Assembly: GCA_018062725.1 (NCBI GenBank)
Contig: JAGORP010000006.1
Location: forward strand, 1-41,506
DNA from: Flavobacterium sp.
GTDB taxonomy: Bacteria; Bacteroidota; Bacteroidia; Flavobacteriales; Flavobacteriaceae
Direction: 5' to 3'
DNA length: 41,506 nt
Made by a program: the position numbers and the translations under genes
The notes under the pieces: generated by a model
Seen by the model: only the letters and a program-made list of their open reading frames with translations
The model's database searches: none
What the model was told of the DNA's origin: nothing
In this document: positions 25,326 to 33,160 of the stretch, piece by piece
How the letters are laid out: every line of letters begins with the position of its first letter
Position numbering within the stretch: the first letter of the stretch is position 1

Positions 25326-26632
25326 ATGTCAGAGAAAGGAAAAATATCGGACTTACCTTCGTATTCTAAAATAAATAATGAAGCTAAAGGATACTTCGTG
25401 CTTGGGAAAGTAATTAAAATTTTGACTTTTTTCAGGTCAAAAAACTGCGAAATTAAAAAGGCTCTTTCTGAATTGCCTGAACTTAAAAAACAAACAGAAT
25501 CGATAATTTATATGCCAGATAAATTTAATAGTTATTATTCTAGTTCAGGTTGGATTGCACTGAGTCAATGAATTTTCCGCTAATGGAAAGAGTAGTTTTA
25601 TATGCAAGTAAAGGAGATATTACTAAAGGGGAAAATGAACTTTCTGATTATTTTACTTCTTTGGATATTGATTGGTTGATTCGAGGATTGAAAAATTTAC
25701 CTGAATTTGCAATTAGGTTTAAATTAATAAAACTTGCTTATAATGACACTATTGAAAAGAGGTATTACTCCTCTGTTCCCTTGCTTTTAATGGTCATTGA
25801 TGGAGTTGTGAATGACATCAGTAAGAGCAAAGGGTTTTTTACAGAGACAACTGACTTAACAGCTTGGGATAGTGTTGCTGCGCATTATACAGGATTAACT
25901 GTTATCAGAGACATTTTCAATCAAGGTAGAAATAAAACAAATAATGAAGAGATTTTTCTTCCATTTAGAAATGGAATATTGCATGGAAGAGACTTGAATT
26001 ATGACAATAAATTTGTTTTAGGAAAGTGTTGGTGTACACTTTTTGCTCTTTACGATTGGGCTAATGCTTTAAATAAATTAAAGAAAAATCCAATTATTCC
26101 CGAAAAACAGTTGACATTTAAAGAAAGCGTTGAGGAATTACGCAAAACTATTCAGGAATATCAGGAAAGTAAAATTAGAAATGAGAAGATACATCAAGAT
26201 GTTGAAAACTGGAAACCTAGAATTATTGATAGCAGTGATATTAATCCTGATGAGTTTGCCGATTTTTCTCCAGAAAAAGAAGCTTATCAGTTTTGTTTAA
26301 ACTGGTTAAATAAGAATTATGGTAAAATTGCTTCTCAAAAATATTATTTAGGCAAAAATGATGTGAATATCGGAAAAGAGTCTGGTAAAATTAGAAAAGA
26401 ACTAGAGGATAAAATATTGAATGAATTTGAAATTATTAATATTAAGGACGAAACGCCTGCAATTTCAGAAATAACTATAAATTTTAAGTATCAGTTAAAT
26501 TCTGAAATAAAAGAGAAACAAATTGCTTTACGAATGATATGCAAATCCAAGGACGGAAGTGTTGGGATAAATGGATATAGTGATGTAACTTGGAAATTTA
26601 TAGACAACTTTTCTTATAATCTTTATTTTTAA
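25326..26632 (+). pseudogene. Frameshifted HEPN-like gene with RNGILH motif
   Basis: Two overlapping frames read as one interrupted protein. The first, 25326-25571, gives 81 residues ending SSSGWIALSQ; the second is open from before 25550 to 26632 and continues as ESMNFPLMERVVLYASKGD. Adding one base near 25560 would give GWIALESMNFPL, so a one-base deletion is the simplest view. The joined product would be about 430 residues. It has FRNGILHGRD (R140 and H145 of the downstream frame counted from 25550), matching the RNxxxH motif of HEPN ribonuclease-type domains. A charged C-terminal domain follows. Could be a decayed or reversibly inactivated defence gene, a sequencing error, or programmed frameshifting. 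Convergent with the nuclease-like gene at 26666. Confidence 0.65.
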
Positions 26633-26665
26633 CCTAAACATTTATTAAAATTGGTATTAGGATTT

Positions 26666-28030
26666 TTATTTTTTAATAGGCTTTTCAGAATAAGAATGAT
26701 ACTGGTCAACAAATGAAGATGGCGTAACATTATCCAATAAAATTTTTGACAAAAATTGGCTTCCTAATACGATAATATGTTTTCCTGCTTCTATTTGAAT
26801 AGCTTGATTTTGGAGAATGTATGGTTTATACATTGGCTTGCTATCTAAGTATTTATTTGTTTCTTTTCGTGTCATCCACCTAGCTTTGAAACCTTTTAAA
26901 TTGAAAAGGGCTATCAACGCATCAATGTCAATTGCTAATAAAAATATCAATTTACCAGTAAGTAATTCGAAAATGGCTTCTTCTCCAAATGGTTTACAAA
27001 ATAATGGCTCTTTGATTGGTAGGTCAAGTTGATGTAAATAATCAGTTTTGTGAGTTTTACTATTTAATTCTTTTACCATTGAGTTAAAAACCTCAAATGC
27101 CATACCTGTTTTATTATCTCTAAAAACCGTAAAATATACTATATCTTCTATTATACCAGTGCTGAATCCTGGAATAATAGCCTCTTTAAAAGCCATTTCA
27201 ATTTCATTATAATAATATTTCTCAGTAATTTTAGATTCATAAATCTCGACTTCTGCATCTGAAAAAGTATCAGTACCACTTTCGTGGTTCATAAAATGAG
27301 AGAGTTTTGCTCCTTTATGATGTTGATTTAATGTTCTTTTAGCTTGGTCTAAAATCTTCAATGCTTTTTTGTTAGTATGTTCTTTCGCTAAATCTTCAAC
27401 AGCTTTTTTCCAATCGCTACCAGCTAGCTTGTCAAGAAATTTATTTACTTTGGCTTGTATTTCCCCAGATTTGCATTCAACAACTATTAAGCTGTTTTTT
27501 GTTGCTAAAACGATGTCACCAACATCAATGAATGTTGTTAAATCACTTATTAAAGCAAAATCAAATGAGTTTTGTTTATGAAAATAATTCACAGCATTTA
27601 TCACTGACTGGAAATTAGTATTTAATAAGTCTGGTCTTTCTTTTTCTCCAGAATGAAATCTTCGTGCTTTAAAATATTGTCTTTTAAGGAGTTGCCATGC
27701 GATAAAATCAGAAAAATGTCTTAGAATATTAATTCTATACTCAATTTCATTTTGACTTGTAGAAAGAAATTTTAATAAATTTTTGTCTTTTTGTTTTCTT
27801 GCTTCAACAAATTTCTCTTTAACAAAGACTTTATCCTCGTAGAGTTTTAAAATTTCTTCAATGATAAGAGATTGCCCAATTCTAAAACCACGATGTACCT
27901 GTGTTAAAAACTCAGTTTTATCATTATCACTAATTGATTTAGGCTCAAATATGTTTATTTGTTTTTGACGAATCCCAAAAGAGCCAATGTAAAAAAATAT
28001 TTCTCTTATCTTATATTCAAATTCTTCCAT
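26666..28030 (-). CDS. PD-(D/E)XK nuclease-like protein
   Basis: A 454-residue protein with no signal peptide. D172 in VGDIVLA and E185-x-K187 in IVVECKSG have the D, 12 residues, ExK spacing of the PD-(D/E)XK nuclease core, with the expected hydrophobic strands on both sides; this fold is used by restriction enzymes and many defence nucleases. The N-terminal 150 residues are helical and charged; the C-terminal part (about 330-454) is unrecognised. The start at 28030 is chosen because further upstream only a TTG at 28072 is available, which would overlap the preceding gene. It follows the HEPN-motif gene by 31 bases on the same strand, suggesting one transcript and a joint role. The nuclease call rests on motif pattern only. 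Confidence 0.72.
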   Translation of the reverse strand: MEEFEYKIREIFFYIGSFGIRQKQINIFEPKSISDNDKTEFLTQVHRGFRIGQSLIIEEILKLYEDKVFVKEKFVEARKQKDKNLLKFLSTSQNEIEYRINILRHFSDFIAWQLLKRQYFKARRFHSGEKERPDLLNTNFQSVINAVNYFHKQNSFDFALISDLTTFIDVGDIVLATKNSLIVVECKSGEIQAKVNKFLDKLAGSDWKKAVEDLAKEHTNKKALKILDQAKRTLNQHHKGAKLSHFMNHESGTDTFSDAEVEIYESKITEKYYYNEIEMAFKEAIIPGFSTGIIEDIVYFTVFRDNKTGMAFEVFNSMVKELNSKTHKTDYLHQLDLPIKEPLFCKPFGEEAIFELLTGKLIFLLAIDIDALIALFNLKGFKARWMTRKETNKYLDSKPMYKPYILQNQAIQIEAGKHIIVLGSQFLSKILLDNVTPSSFVDQYHSYSEKPIKK

Positions 28031-28061
28031 ATTAGTCTTATTGGCTTTTTGATGCACAAAA

Positions 28062-29198
28062 TTATTTTTCAATTTCTTTCATTCTGTCTCTAATACTTGT
28101 GAAATCAATTGGAAGTTTTAATTCTAAAGCCTTTTCATAAAAAGGTTTAATGTATTTTTTTAAGCCCTCTTTTTTAAGCCCATTTTCTTCGTTGTACCAG
28201 TTTTCGTATCGGACATTACCATATTTTGCTAATAAATTCAGAATTCTCAATAACTCATTCTGATTATTTCGTTCAATAATTTTATCTGTTAAATTCCAAA
28301 ATTCATTTTGGTTTTTTATATCAGGTTTATTTTCATATCGTTGCAATGTTTCATCAATCTCTATCGTTTCTTTTTGAGGAAAATTAAAACGGATATTCAT
28401 TCCTGTCCACATCTTCATGTTTTCATCATAAAAAATTCCTGAATCATGCCACTCCCCAAAAAATTGTACAGTTTTCTCCATTTTGAAACCTTTCAAACCA
28501 TCAGCTGAACCAAGAATTGTTGCTACTACTGGATTTGGGAAATTCCCATTGACTACTTTATTCTCTTTATAACTAGCAAAATGGTTAAAAAAGCACTCTT
28601 TAAATTGATGAAAAAACTCTAAAATATTTGAAATTTTCGGTAAAAGAAATTCATTGATATCAAAATATCTTTTTCCAATTCCACCAATTACAATTGGTTC
28701 TGAGTCAAAAAGTTGATAACTGTCATCAATTATAGTATAAGCCGAATGAAAAAATGTGTTTCTAATTTCTTTGAAATGGTTTTCGTTAAAAAATTTTAAT
28801 ATTTCGTGATTCTGAGAATCCTCTAAAAGTTCTGAAATCATCCCAATTTTTTCTCCTGTACCTAGTAATCTTTCATATTTTTTAGTTTTGAAAAATAGAT
28901 AAGACGAACTTCTAAATCCCATTTGTATTCGACATAAACTACCAATAATATTATAAAAATCACTACTTTCGAAAAAAGTGGAATATATTAAACATCCAAT
29001 TCTATATTTTTCACTTCCTGTATGCTTTTCGTACAACGAATTATAAAAGTCTAAAGCATCGAACCATTCATAAAGATTTGACATTGACCTTAAACTTCCC
29101 ATGCCTTTATAGTTCATTAGCACTTGAACAAACTCAAATTCATTTTTTGCTTTTGCATTTTCAAAAAGTTGAACTAATTCATTTTTTATTTCTTGCAT
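28062..29198 (-). CDS. HEPN-motif protein, partner of the nuclease-like gene
   Basis: A 378-residue cytoplasmic protein, not recognised as a named family. EIRNTFFHSAY supplies R146 and H151, an R-x4-H arrangement of the kind that forms the active site of HEPN RNases (often written RNxxxH) in toxins and anti-phage proteins. The rest is mixed helical, with a conserved-looking GEWHDSGIFYDENMKMW stretch in the middle. The start is placed at MQEIKNEL (29198) because the codons before it run into the intergenic region without a likely ribosome site. It is the first gene of a two-gene unit with the PD-(D/E)XK-like gene. RNA cleavage is inference; the motif alone is not proof. Confidence 0.68.
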   Translation of the reverse strand: MQEIKNELVQLFENAKAKNEFEFVQVLMNYKGMGSLRSMSNLYEWFDALDFYNSLYEKHTGSEKYRIGCLIYSTFFESSDFYNIIGSLCRIQMGFRSSSYLFFKTKKYERLLGTGEKIGMISELLEDSQNHEILKFFNENHFKEIRNTFFHSAYTIIDDSYQLFDSEPIVIGGIGKRYFDINEFLLPKISNILEFFHQFKECFFNHFASYKENKVVNGNFPNPVVATILGSADGLKGFKMEKTVQFFGEWHDSGIFYDENMKMWTGMNIRFNFPQKETIEIDETLQRYENKPDIKNQNEFWNLTDKIIERNNQNELLRILNLLAKYGNVRYENWYNEENGLKKEGLKKYIKPFYEKALELKLPIDFTSIRDRMKEIEK

Positions 29199-29276
29199 TT
29201 TGTTTGTAATTGATTGATGTGTCAATATATACACTTTTATTGATAGAAACAAGTTTAAGTATTTCAATCAGTTTAA

Positions 29277-29318
29277 AATTATAAAAATCCCGTTCGATCG
29301 AACGGGATTTTTATAATT
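29277..29318. terminator. Perfect 42-base palindromic bidirectional terminator
   Basis: Two perfectly complementary 21-base arms centred at 29297/29298, with an ATCCCGTTCGA/TCGAACGGGAT core flanked by A and T runs. It lies at the 3' end of the polymerase-like gene and upstream of the HEPN gene, so it should stop minus-strand transcription between the two units. Its outer bases overlap the stop codon of the polymerase-like gene. Confidence 0.85.
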
Positions 29319-30918
29319 AATCAAACAACGAAATTCTTCCGTAATCTCCATCTTTATTCTGAAATTCAACCCAACAATCTTTTCTATAGTTCTCACCAAC
29401 CTCATCAATGTAATTAAAAAACTCTGACAACACATTAAAATGATAATCAAATTGTTCTTTTCTTACAGAATGTTTGTATTTCTTCCTGCATTTGTCGAAA
29501 TATTCTTTTAGGGTTATTCTACCTGCATCACCAACACCCGAAACCTCATCTGAGATAGCGCATTCAACATCGATTTTTGCGCTAGTATCTTTAACACATG
29601 TTTTAACACCATGTTCAAGAATGATTCGATTCATGGTTTCCATCACCACCGTTTTGTCTTTCTCTTCGCATAATAACGCATCATAAACGTACAGAACATA
29701 AATACCTACTGAGTTTAGATGTTTTATTACGTCAGTCATTATTTCAACTTCGAGCTTGAACATTTTCTTTGAAGTCACTTTATAACTATTCGTTTTTTTG
29801 TCATGATAAATCCTTGAAAGCATTTTTTGTTCGTGCTTCGAATAATAATTGAATAGCGGTGATTTTATCATTCCATGCCAATTCTTATTGAAAAAACTCA
29901 AATGCTCCGTTTTAATCAGTTTCGAGTCAATTCCTGTTTCTTCTGCAATTTTCTCATGTGTTAAATATTTTTGTTTACCATTATACAAATACATTGCTAA
30001 ATTCGGGTGTAAAGCCTTGTAATCACATTCAACCAGCTTCTTGCCACCAACCGTAATTTCATTACGAATCCATGCGGGCATTAACGTAAAGCTATCCACC
30101 ACACGTCCACCGCTTTTTTCACCGCCAGCCGTTGGAATCATAAAACCTCGGTTGGTCAAGTACTCAAACATTTTGATATTGTCTTCCACAAAGCTCCTGT
30201 GGTAGGCATCAGCCCAGTAATTATTATCGTGTTTGTTACGCATGGTCAGAATTTTGCGCTTTTTGGTAGCATATTTCTGTTTTACCAGTTCTTTTCCTGT
30301 TATGAGTAATTCCCCAGATGTTGGCAATTCAATTCTAGGGTAAAACTTGACTAGATTGTTGCAGATTAGATTATCCAGAGCTTCATTTAACAGCCTGAAA
30401 TAGATTTTATTTCTGGTTTGGATAATTCCGCTGTCTTTAATAAGATATTCGGTTAAACCTGGCTTAAAATAACCGTCAGATATTCTGTATTTTCTGGATG
30501 CACCTTTTGCATAATGCTTGTCAACTTCAATCATGGCACCCTTTGAAGTACCAGTTTTCAACAGCTCAACGATTTTCGTATAAATGTATGTGTTGTCTTT
30601 GTTTTTGGTCTGTTCGTGTAATATTTCAGAATTCAGACGTTTCCAACGGTCTTCTTTATCTTCAGTATGATAGGTACTGGCGAAATTGGATAGCACCAAA
30701 AGGCATTTTTCCACCGCCACATTACTATCGGGGTCAATTTCTTTTAAAAGTGTTTTTGAAACGTATTTTCTTAGGGTAGTTTCTGATTTCTTCGGAATCC
30801 AAATCGAATTAACATTTGGGAAGATTAGGGCTAATTCGGCAAAGTTTTCATTATGATGAAGGATTTGTAAATCCTCTGTATCGCCTGTAAGCGATAGGTA
30901 CTCTTTTTTAAGATTCAT
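29317..30918 (-). CDS. Orphan polymerase-like protein with family-A-style palm motifs
   Basis: A 533-residue protein whose middle and end resemble the palm of single-subunit (family A-type) nucleic acid polymerases. Motif A is VECDYKALHPNLAMYL with D299; motif C is LYVYDALLC with D413, where most family members have HD; between them lies a basic stretch rich in K, H and Y (FNKNWHGMIKSPLFNYY) in the place of the nucleotide-binding helix. GGRVVDSFTLMPAWIRNE precedes motif A, like the GR...LP...R segment of related mobile-element proteins. Reverse transcriptase YxDD is absent. It has no exonuclease domain and motifs A and C are only 114 residues apart, so the palm is compact. The gene has its own promoter and a structured leader. 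Template and product (DNA or RNA) are unknown. Confidence 0.62.
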   Translation of the reverse strand: MNLKKEYLSLTGDTEDLQILHHNENFAELALIFPNVNSIWIPKKSETTLRKYVSKTLLKEIDPDSNVAVEKCLLVLSNFASTYHTEDKEDRWKRLNSEILHEQTKNKDNTYIYTKIVELLKTGTSKGAMIEVDKHYAKGASRKYRISDGYFKPGLTEYLIKDSGIIQTRNKIYFRLLNEALDNLICNNLVKFYPRIELPTSGELLITGKELVKQKYATKKRKILTMRNKHDNNYWADAYHRSFVEDNIKMFEYLTNRGFMIPTAGGEKSGGRVVDSFTLMPAWIRNEITVGGKKLVECDYKALHPNLAMYLYNGKQKYLTHEKIAEETGIDSKLIKTEHLSFFNKNWHGMIKSPLFNYYSKHEQKMLSRIYHDKKTNSYKVTSKKMFKLEVEIMTDVIKHLNSVGIYVLYVYDALLCEEKDKTVVMETMNRIILEHGVKTCVKDTSAKIDVECAISDEVSGVGDAGRITLKEYFDKCRKKYKHSVRKEQFDYHFNVLSEFFNYIDEVGENYRKDCWVEFQNKDGDYGRISLFD

Positions 30919-30925
30919 TTTTCTA

Positions 30926-31015
30926 TTCTCTTATTCTGCTTCACCCAGCGTGTGGGTGATTATTTTTTTTGGCTCCTACACTCGGTAAGAGAAGCTGGGG
31001 TAATTACTCCCCAGC
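30926..31015 (-). ncRNA. Structured 5' leader of the polymerase-like gene (candidate pseudoknot)
   Basis: The transcript would run from about 31048 down to the ATG at 30918. Pairing elements (plus-strand positions): a hairpin 30994-31000/31009-31015 (GCTGGGG/CCCCAGC); a hairpin 30941-30947/30953-30959 (TCACCCA/TGGGTGA); a long-range 8-base stem 30926-30933/30986-30993 (TTCTCTTA/TAAGAGAA); and CCCAGC at 30944-30949, able to pair with GCTGGG at 30994-30999. The last two together make an H-type pseudoknot with directly abutting strands, which would compete with both hairpins. One strand of the long stem (TAAGAGAA in the RNA) lies 7 bases before the ATG, where ribosomes bind. This suggests translational control, possibly by the encoded protein; the pairings are seen, the function is inferred. 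Confidence 0.5.
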
Positions 31016-31052
31016 AACCAAGGATTTTTTAATGAGTTTTCTCTCATATTAT

Positions 31053-31083
31053 CCAATATACTAACAAACAATTCAACAGTCAA
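31053..31083 (-). promoter_or_regulatory. Promoter of the polymerase-like gene
   Basis: On the minus strand TTG (31083-31081), 20 bases, TATATTGG (31060-31053), one base off TAnnTTTG. The same sequence also reads TTGACT, 17 bases, TATATT, a good sigma-70 promoter, which would suit a broad host range. It gives a leader of about 130 bases. Confidence 0.55.
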
Positions 31084-31167
31084 GTACTTTGATGCACTAT
31101 TTTTTGAAAACTTTTGTTTACTGGTTTAGTTGTAGCGCAAACAGTGCATAAACATATTAATCCAATT

Positions 31168-31203
31168 CTTATGAATTACCATATTTTACTGGTATTACAT
31201 AAG
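31168..31203. repeat. Inverted repeat between the XRE regulator and the polymerase-like gene
   Basis: Arms 31168-31181 and 31190-31203 (CTTATGAATTACCA/TGGTATTACATAAG) match at 12 of 14 positions around an 8-base AT-rich loop. The 435-base gap 30919-31353 holds this, the promoter and the structured leader, and no gene. It could be the terminator region of the regulator or an operator. Confidence 0.5.
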
Positions 31204-31353
31204 ATTATAATATGCTATTATTAAGTAACATATATGAGTAGAAAGAATGAATTAATAAGAAGATATTAATAGTAATTAGATACTAAATTGAATAATTACA
31301 GCTAAATAATAGTAGAAGATTGTTAAACTGTAATGCAGTAGATGTGATTGATA

Positions 31354-31587
31354 TTAAATACCTTCAAATAGCGCAGATATTTCAACATTTAACGCTTTTG
31401 TTATTCGTGTTAACTTATCAATGCCCATTATTTGAGTGCCTGCCATATACTTCCTGAAATTTTCAATGTCTAGGTCTGCATCATGTGCCACATGACGTAC
31501 TTTGAGATTCTTTTCCTTAATTATTGATTTGATGTTAGCACCAATGATTTTTACTGATTCTGGAATATCGTTTTTTCTTGGACTCAT
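31354..31587 (-). CDS. XRE-family helix-turn-helix regulator
   Basis: A 77-residue protein that is nothing but an XRE/Cro-type helix-turn-helix domain: IGANIKSIIKEKNLKVRHVAHDADLDIENFRKYMAGTQ... with the pattern of helices 2 and 3 (VRHVAHDADLDIENFRKY) and the closing LTRITKALNVEISALFEGI. Small XRE proteins of this size control mobile elements and defence operons. It is divergent from the lipoprotein gene at 31699, and a CAGGT-N7-ACCTG palindrome in the shared gap (31650-31666) is a likely operator. The polymerase-like gene lies downstream on the same strand. Its targets are inferred from position. Confidence 0.88.
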   Translation of the reverse strand: MSPRKNDIPESVKIIGANIKSIIKEKNLKVRHVAHDADLDIENFRKYMAGTQIMGIDKLTRITKALNVEISALFEGI

Positions 31588-31649
31588 AATAAGAAATATT
31601 AGAAGAGCAAGTTATATTTAGGGTGGTAGTAAAATACGCTTGTATTAAT

Positions 31650-31666
31650 CAGGTTATATATACCTG
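31650..31666. promoter_or_regulatory. Candidate operator of the XRE regulator
   Basis: CAGGT, 7 AT-rich bases, ACCTG: a palindrome in the 111-base gap between the divergent XRE and lipoprotein genes. A TATATTTG -7 element for the lipoprotein gene lies 6 bases downstream (31673-31680), so a bound repressor would cover that promoter. No TTG at standard spacing was found. Confidence 0.5.
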
Positions 31667-31698
31667 TTTTTATATATTTGTGATACTAAATTGTTTTT

Positions 31699-32862
31699 AT
31701 GAAAAAATTTACTTTAAAAGCCTCATCACTAATAATTCTAACTTTTCTTTTGTTGAATTGTAAAAACAACAATGAGAATATTGATAATTTATCTTCACCG
31801 AATGCTAGACCTTTAGAAGAAAGTACCAACAATGATGAAAATTTATCGAATCAATCCGAAATAGTTCAGATTGGTGGGTTGGAATGGACTTCAAAAAATT
31901 TGGATGTGAGTACCTTTAAAAATGGTGATACTATTTTCCATGCGAAAACCAATAAAGAATGGGAACGAGCTGGAAAATTACATATACCTGCTTACTGCTA
32001 TTATGATAATAATTCATCAAATGGTAATGTTTACGGAAAGCTTTATAATTGGTATGCGGTTATGGATGAAAGGGGACTTGCTCCAGAAGGTTACTTTATT
32101 CCAAGCGATACGGAATTTTGGGTTTTGCTGGGTCACTATAAAATGTATCAACACTCCGACAATGAAAGAAGTGCACAAGCATCGACTAAACTTAAATCCA
32201 GAGGTTCAGGGTCATTTCAAGCATTACTTGGCGGTTATCGTAATGAATTAGGAAATTTCAGTGATATGAATGAAGCTGGTCGTTGGTGGTCATCAGAAAA
32301 TTTCTGGAAGAAAAGTTTAAACGGTTCTGAAATTAAAATACAACCTAGCGAATTATACATTGATGATACTTTTGTTTCAGGACCTGGGGCTGGTGTCTAT
32401 GATGCTGGGTGTGGGTATTCAATTCGATGTGTTAAAGGTGAATCCAAACGAACAACTAAGATACCAGTTTTAGAAAGTGAACATATTGAGGTTGATAAAA
32501 ACGGAAAACCTAGAAATGGCGTGGTAACATTTTATAGCAGTATGGGAAATGTATCTAAAACATTTGTAAATGGCATTGAAAATGGTGAGCGATTGAGTTT
32601 TAGCCCTTACGGTGATTTGCTTAGCAAAGAAATGTATAAGAAAGCTCAGTTGAATGGTTTATCAATTTACTATCATGACAGTCATTGGAAGCATAAAACA
32701 CACGAAGGAAAATATGTTAATGGGAAAAAAGAAGGAGAATGGATATATTATGATTGGATTGCCAAACCAGAGCTGGTTGAAAAATTTGAAATGCGTATCA
32801 CAAAAAGAGAGTACTATCAGAATAATGAAAAAATAAAAACAGTTTATGAACCCCAACCTTAG
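31699..32862 (+). CDS. FISUMP-domain lipoprotein with MORN-like repeats
   Basis: A 387-residue lipoprotein. The signal peptide ends in a lipobox (FLLLNC, Cys21). After a low-complexity linker (about 25-55), residues about 56-250 form a FISUMP domain (Fibrobacter succinogenes major paralogous domain): GGLEWTSKNLDVSTFKNGD, YGKLYNWYAV, RWWSSENF and the closing YSIRCVKG. Residues about 270-375 hold MORN/YwqK-like repeats (GKPRNGVVTFYSS, GIENGERLSF, GKYVNGKKEGEWIYYDW). Both modules are typical of secreted Bacteroidota proteins of unknown function. As cargo of the island it could be a surface or exclusion-type protein; this is a guess. Likely repressed by the divergent XRE protein. Confidence 0.82.
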   Translation: MKKFTLKASSLIILTFLLLNCKNNNENIDNLSSPNARPLEESTNNDENLSNQSEIVQIGGLEWTSKNLDVSTFKNGDTIFHAKTNKEWERAGKLHIPAYCYYDNNSSNGNVYGKLYNWYAVMDERGLAPEGYFIPSDTEFWVLLGHYKMYQHSDNERSAQASTKLKSRGSGSFQALLGGYRNELGNFSDMNEAGRWWSSENFWKKSLNGSEIKIQPSELYIDDTFVSGPGAGVYDAGCGYSIRCVKGESKRTTKIPVLESEHIEVDKNGKPRNGVVTFYSSMGNVSKTFVNGIENGERLSFSPYGDLLSKEMYKKAQLNGLSIYYHDSHWKHKTHEGKYVNGKKEGEWIYYDWIAKPELVEKFEMRITKREYYQNNEKIKTVYEPQP

Positions 32863-32908
32863 CTTTTAAGGCAAAACGGGTCAATATTATAGGCGAATAA
32901 TGTTCCCT

Positions 32909-32984
32909 TAGCGCACCGCATTAGCACGCTTGCGCTATAGGTTTCAAAAGTCACAATGCCACCCCTAGGGGGTAAAAATACCCC
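32909..32984. other. Structured, GC-richer intergenic patch
   Basis: The gap 32863-33160 holds no supported gene. It contains TAGCGCA (32909-32915) with TGCGCTA (32931-32937), then CCCCTAGGGG (32962-32971) overlapping GGGGTA-AAAA-TACCCC (32969-32984), which exclude each other. Further on is CGCTAGGCG (near 33044). Such runs of competing hairpins upstream of mobile-element genes can mark an origin, transfer site or recombination site, but none was recognised. Confidence 0.4.
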
Positions 32985-33160
32985 TTCTCCCCTGTAAACG
33001 GTACGAAAAATTGGGAAATGTATTTTTAGATTTTACCGCCCCTCGCTAGGCGAACATTTACATATGTATTATGGTGTGCATGAAGTGCTTCAAAAATTTC
33101 CAGAATTTTTTGAGAAATCAATTTTCGCTTTTTAGTTGATATTTATATGTAAAGGAGAAA

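Noticed and set aside
29268..29450. A 60-codon minus-strand frame at the end of the polymerase-like gene
   Set aside because: It is another frame of the polymerase gene 3' end and runs through the 42-base palindrome.
29317..30918. Reverse transcriptase or retron reading of the polymerase-like gene and its structured leader
   Set aside because: No YxDD or other reverse transcriptase motif is present; motif C reads VYDALL and motif A resembles family A. The leader does not show a retron msr-msd layout.
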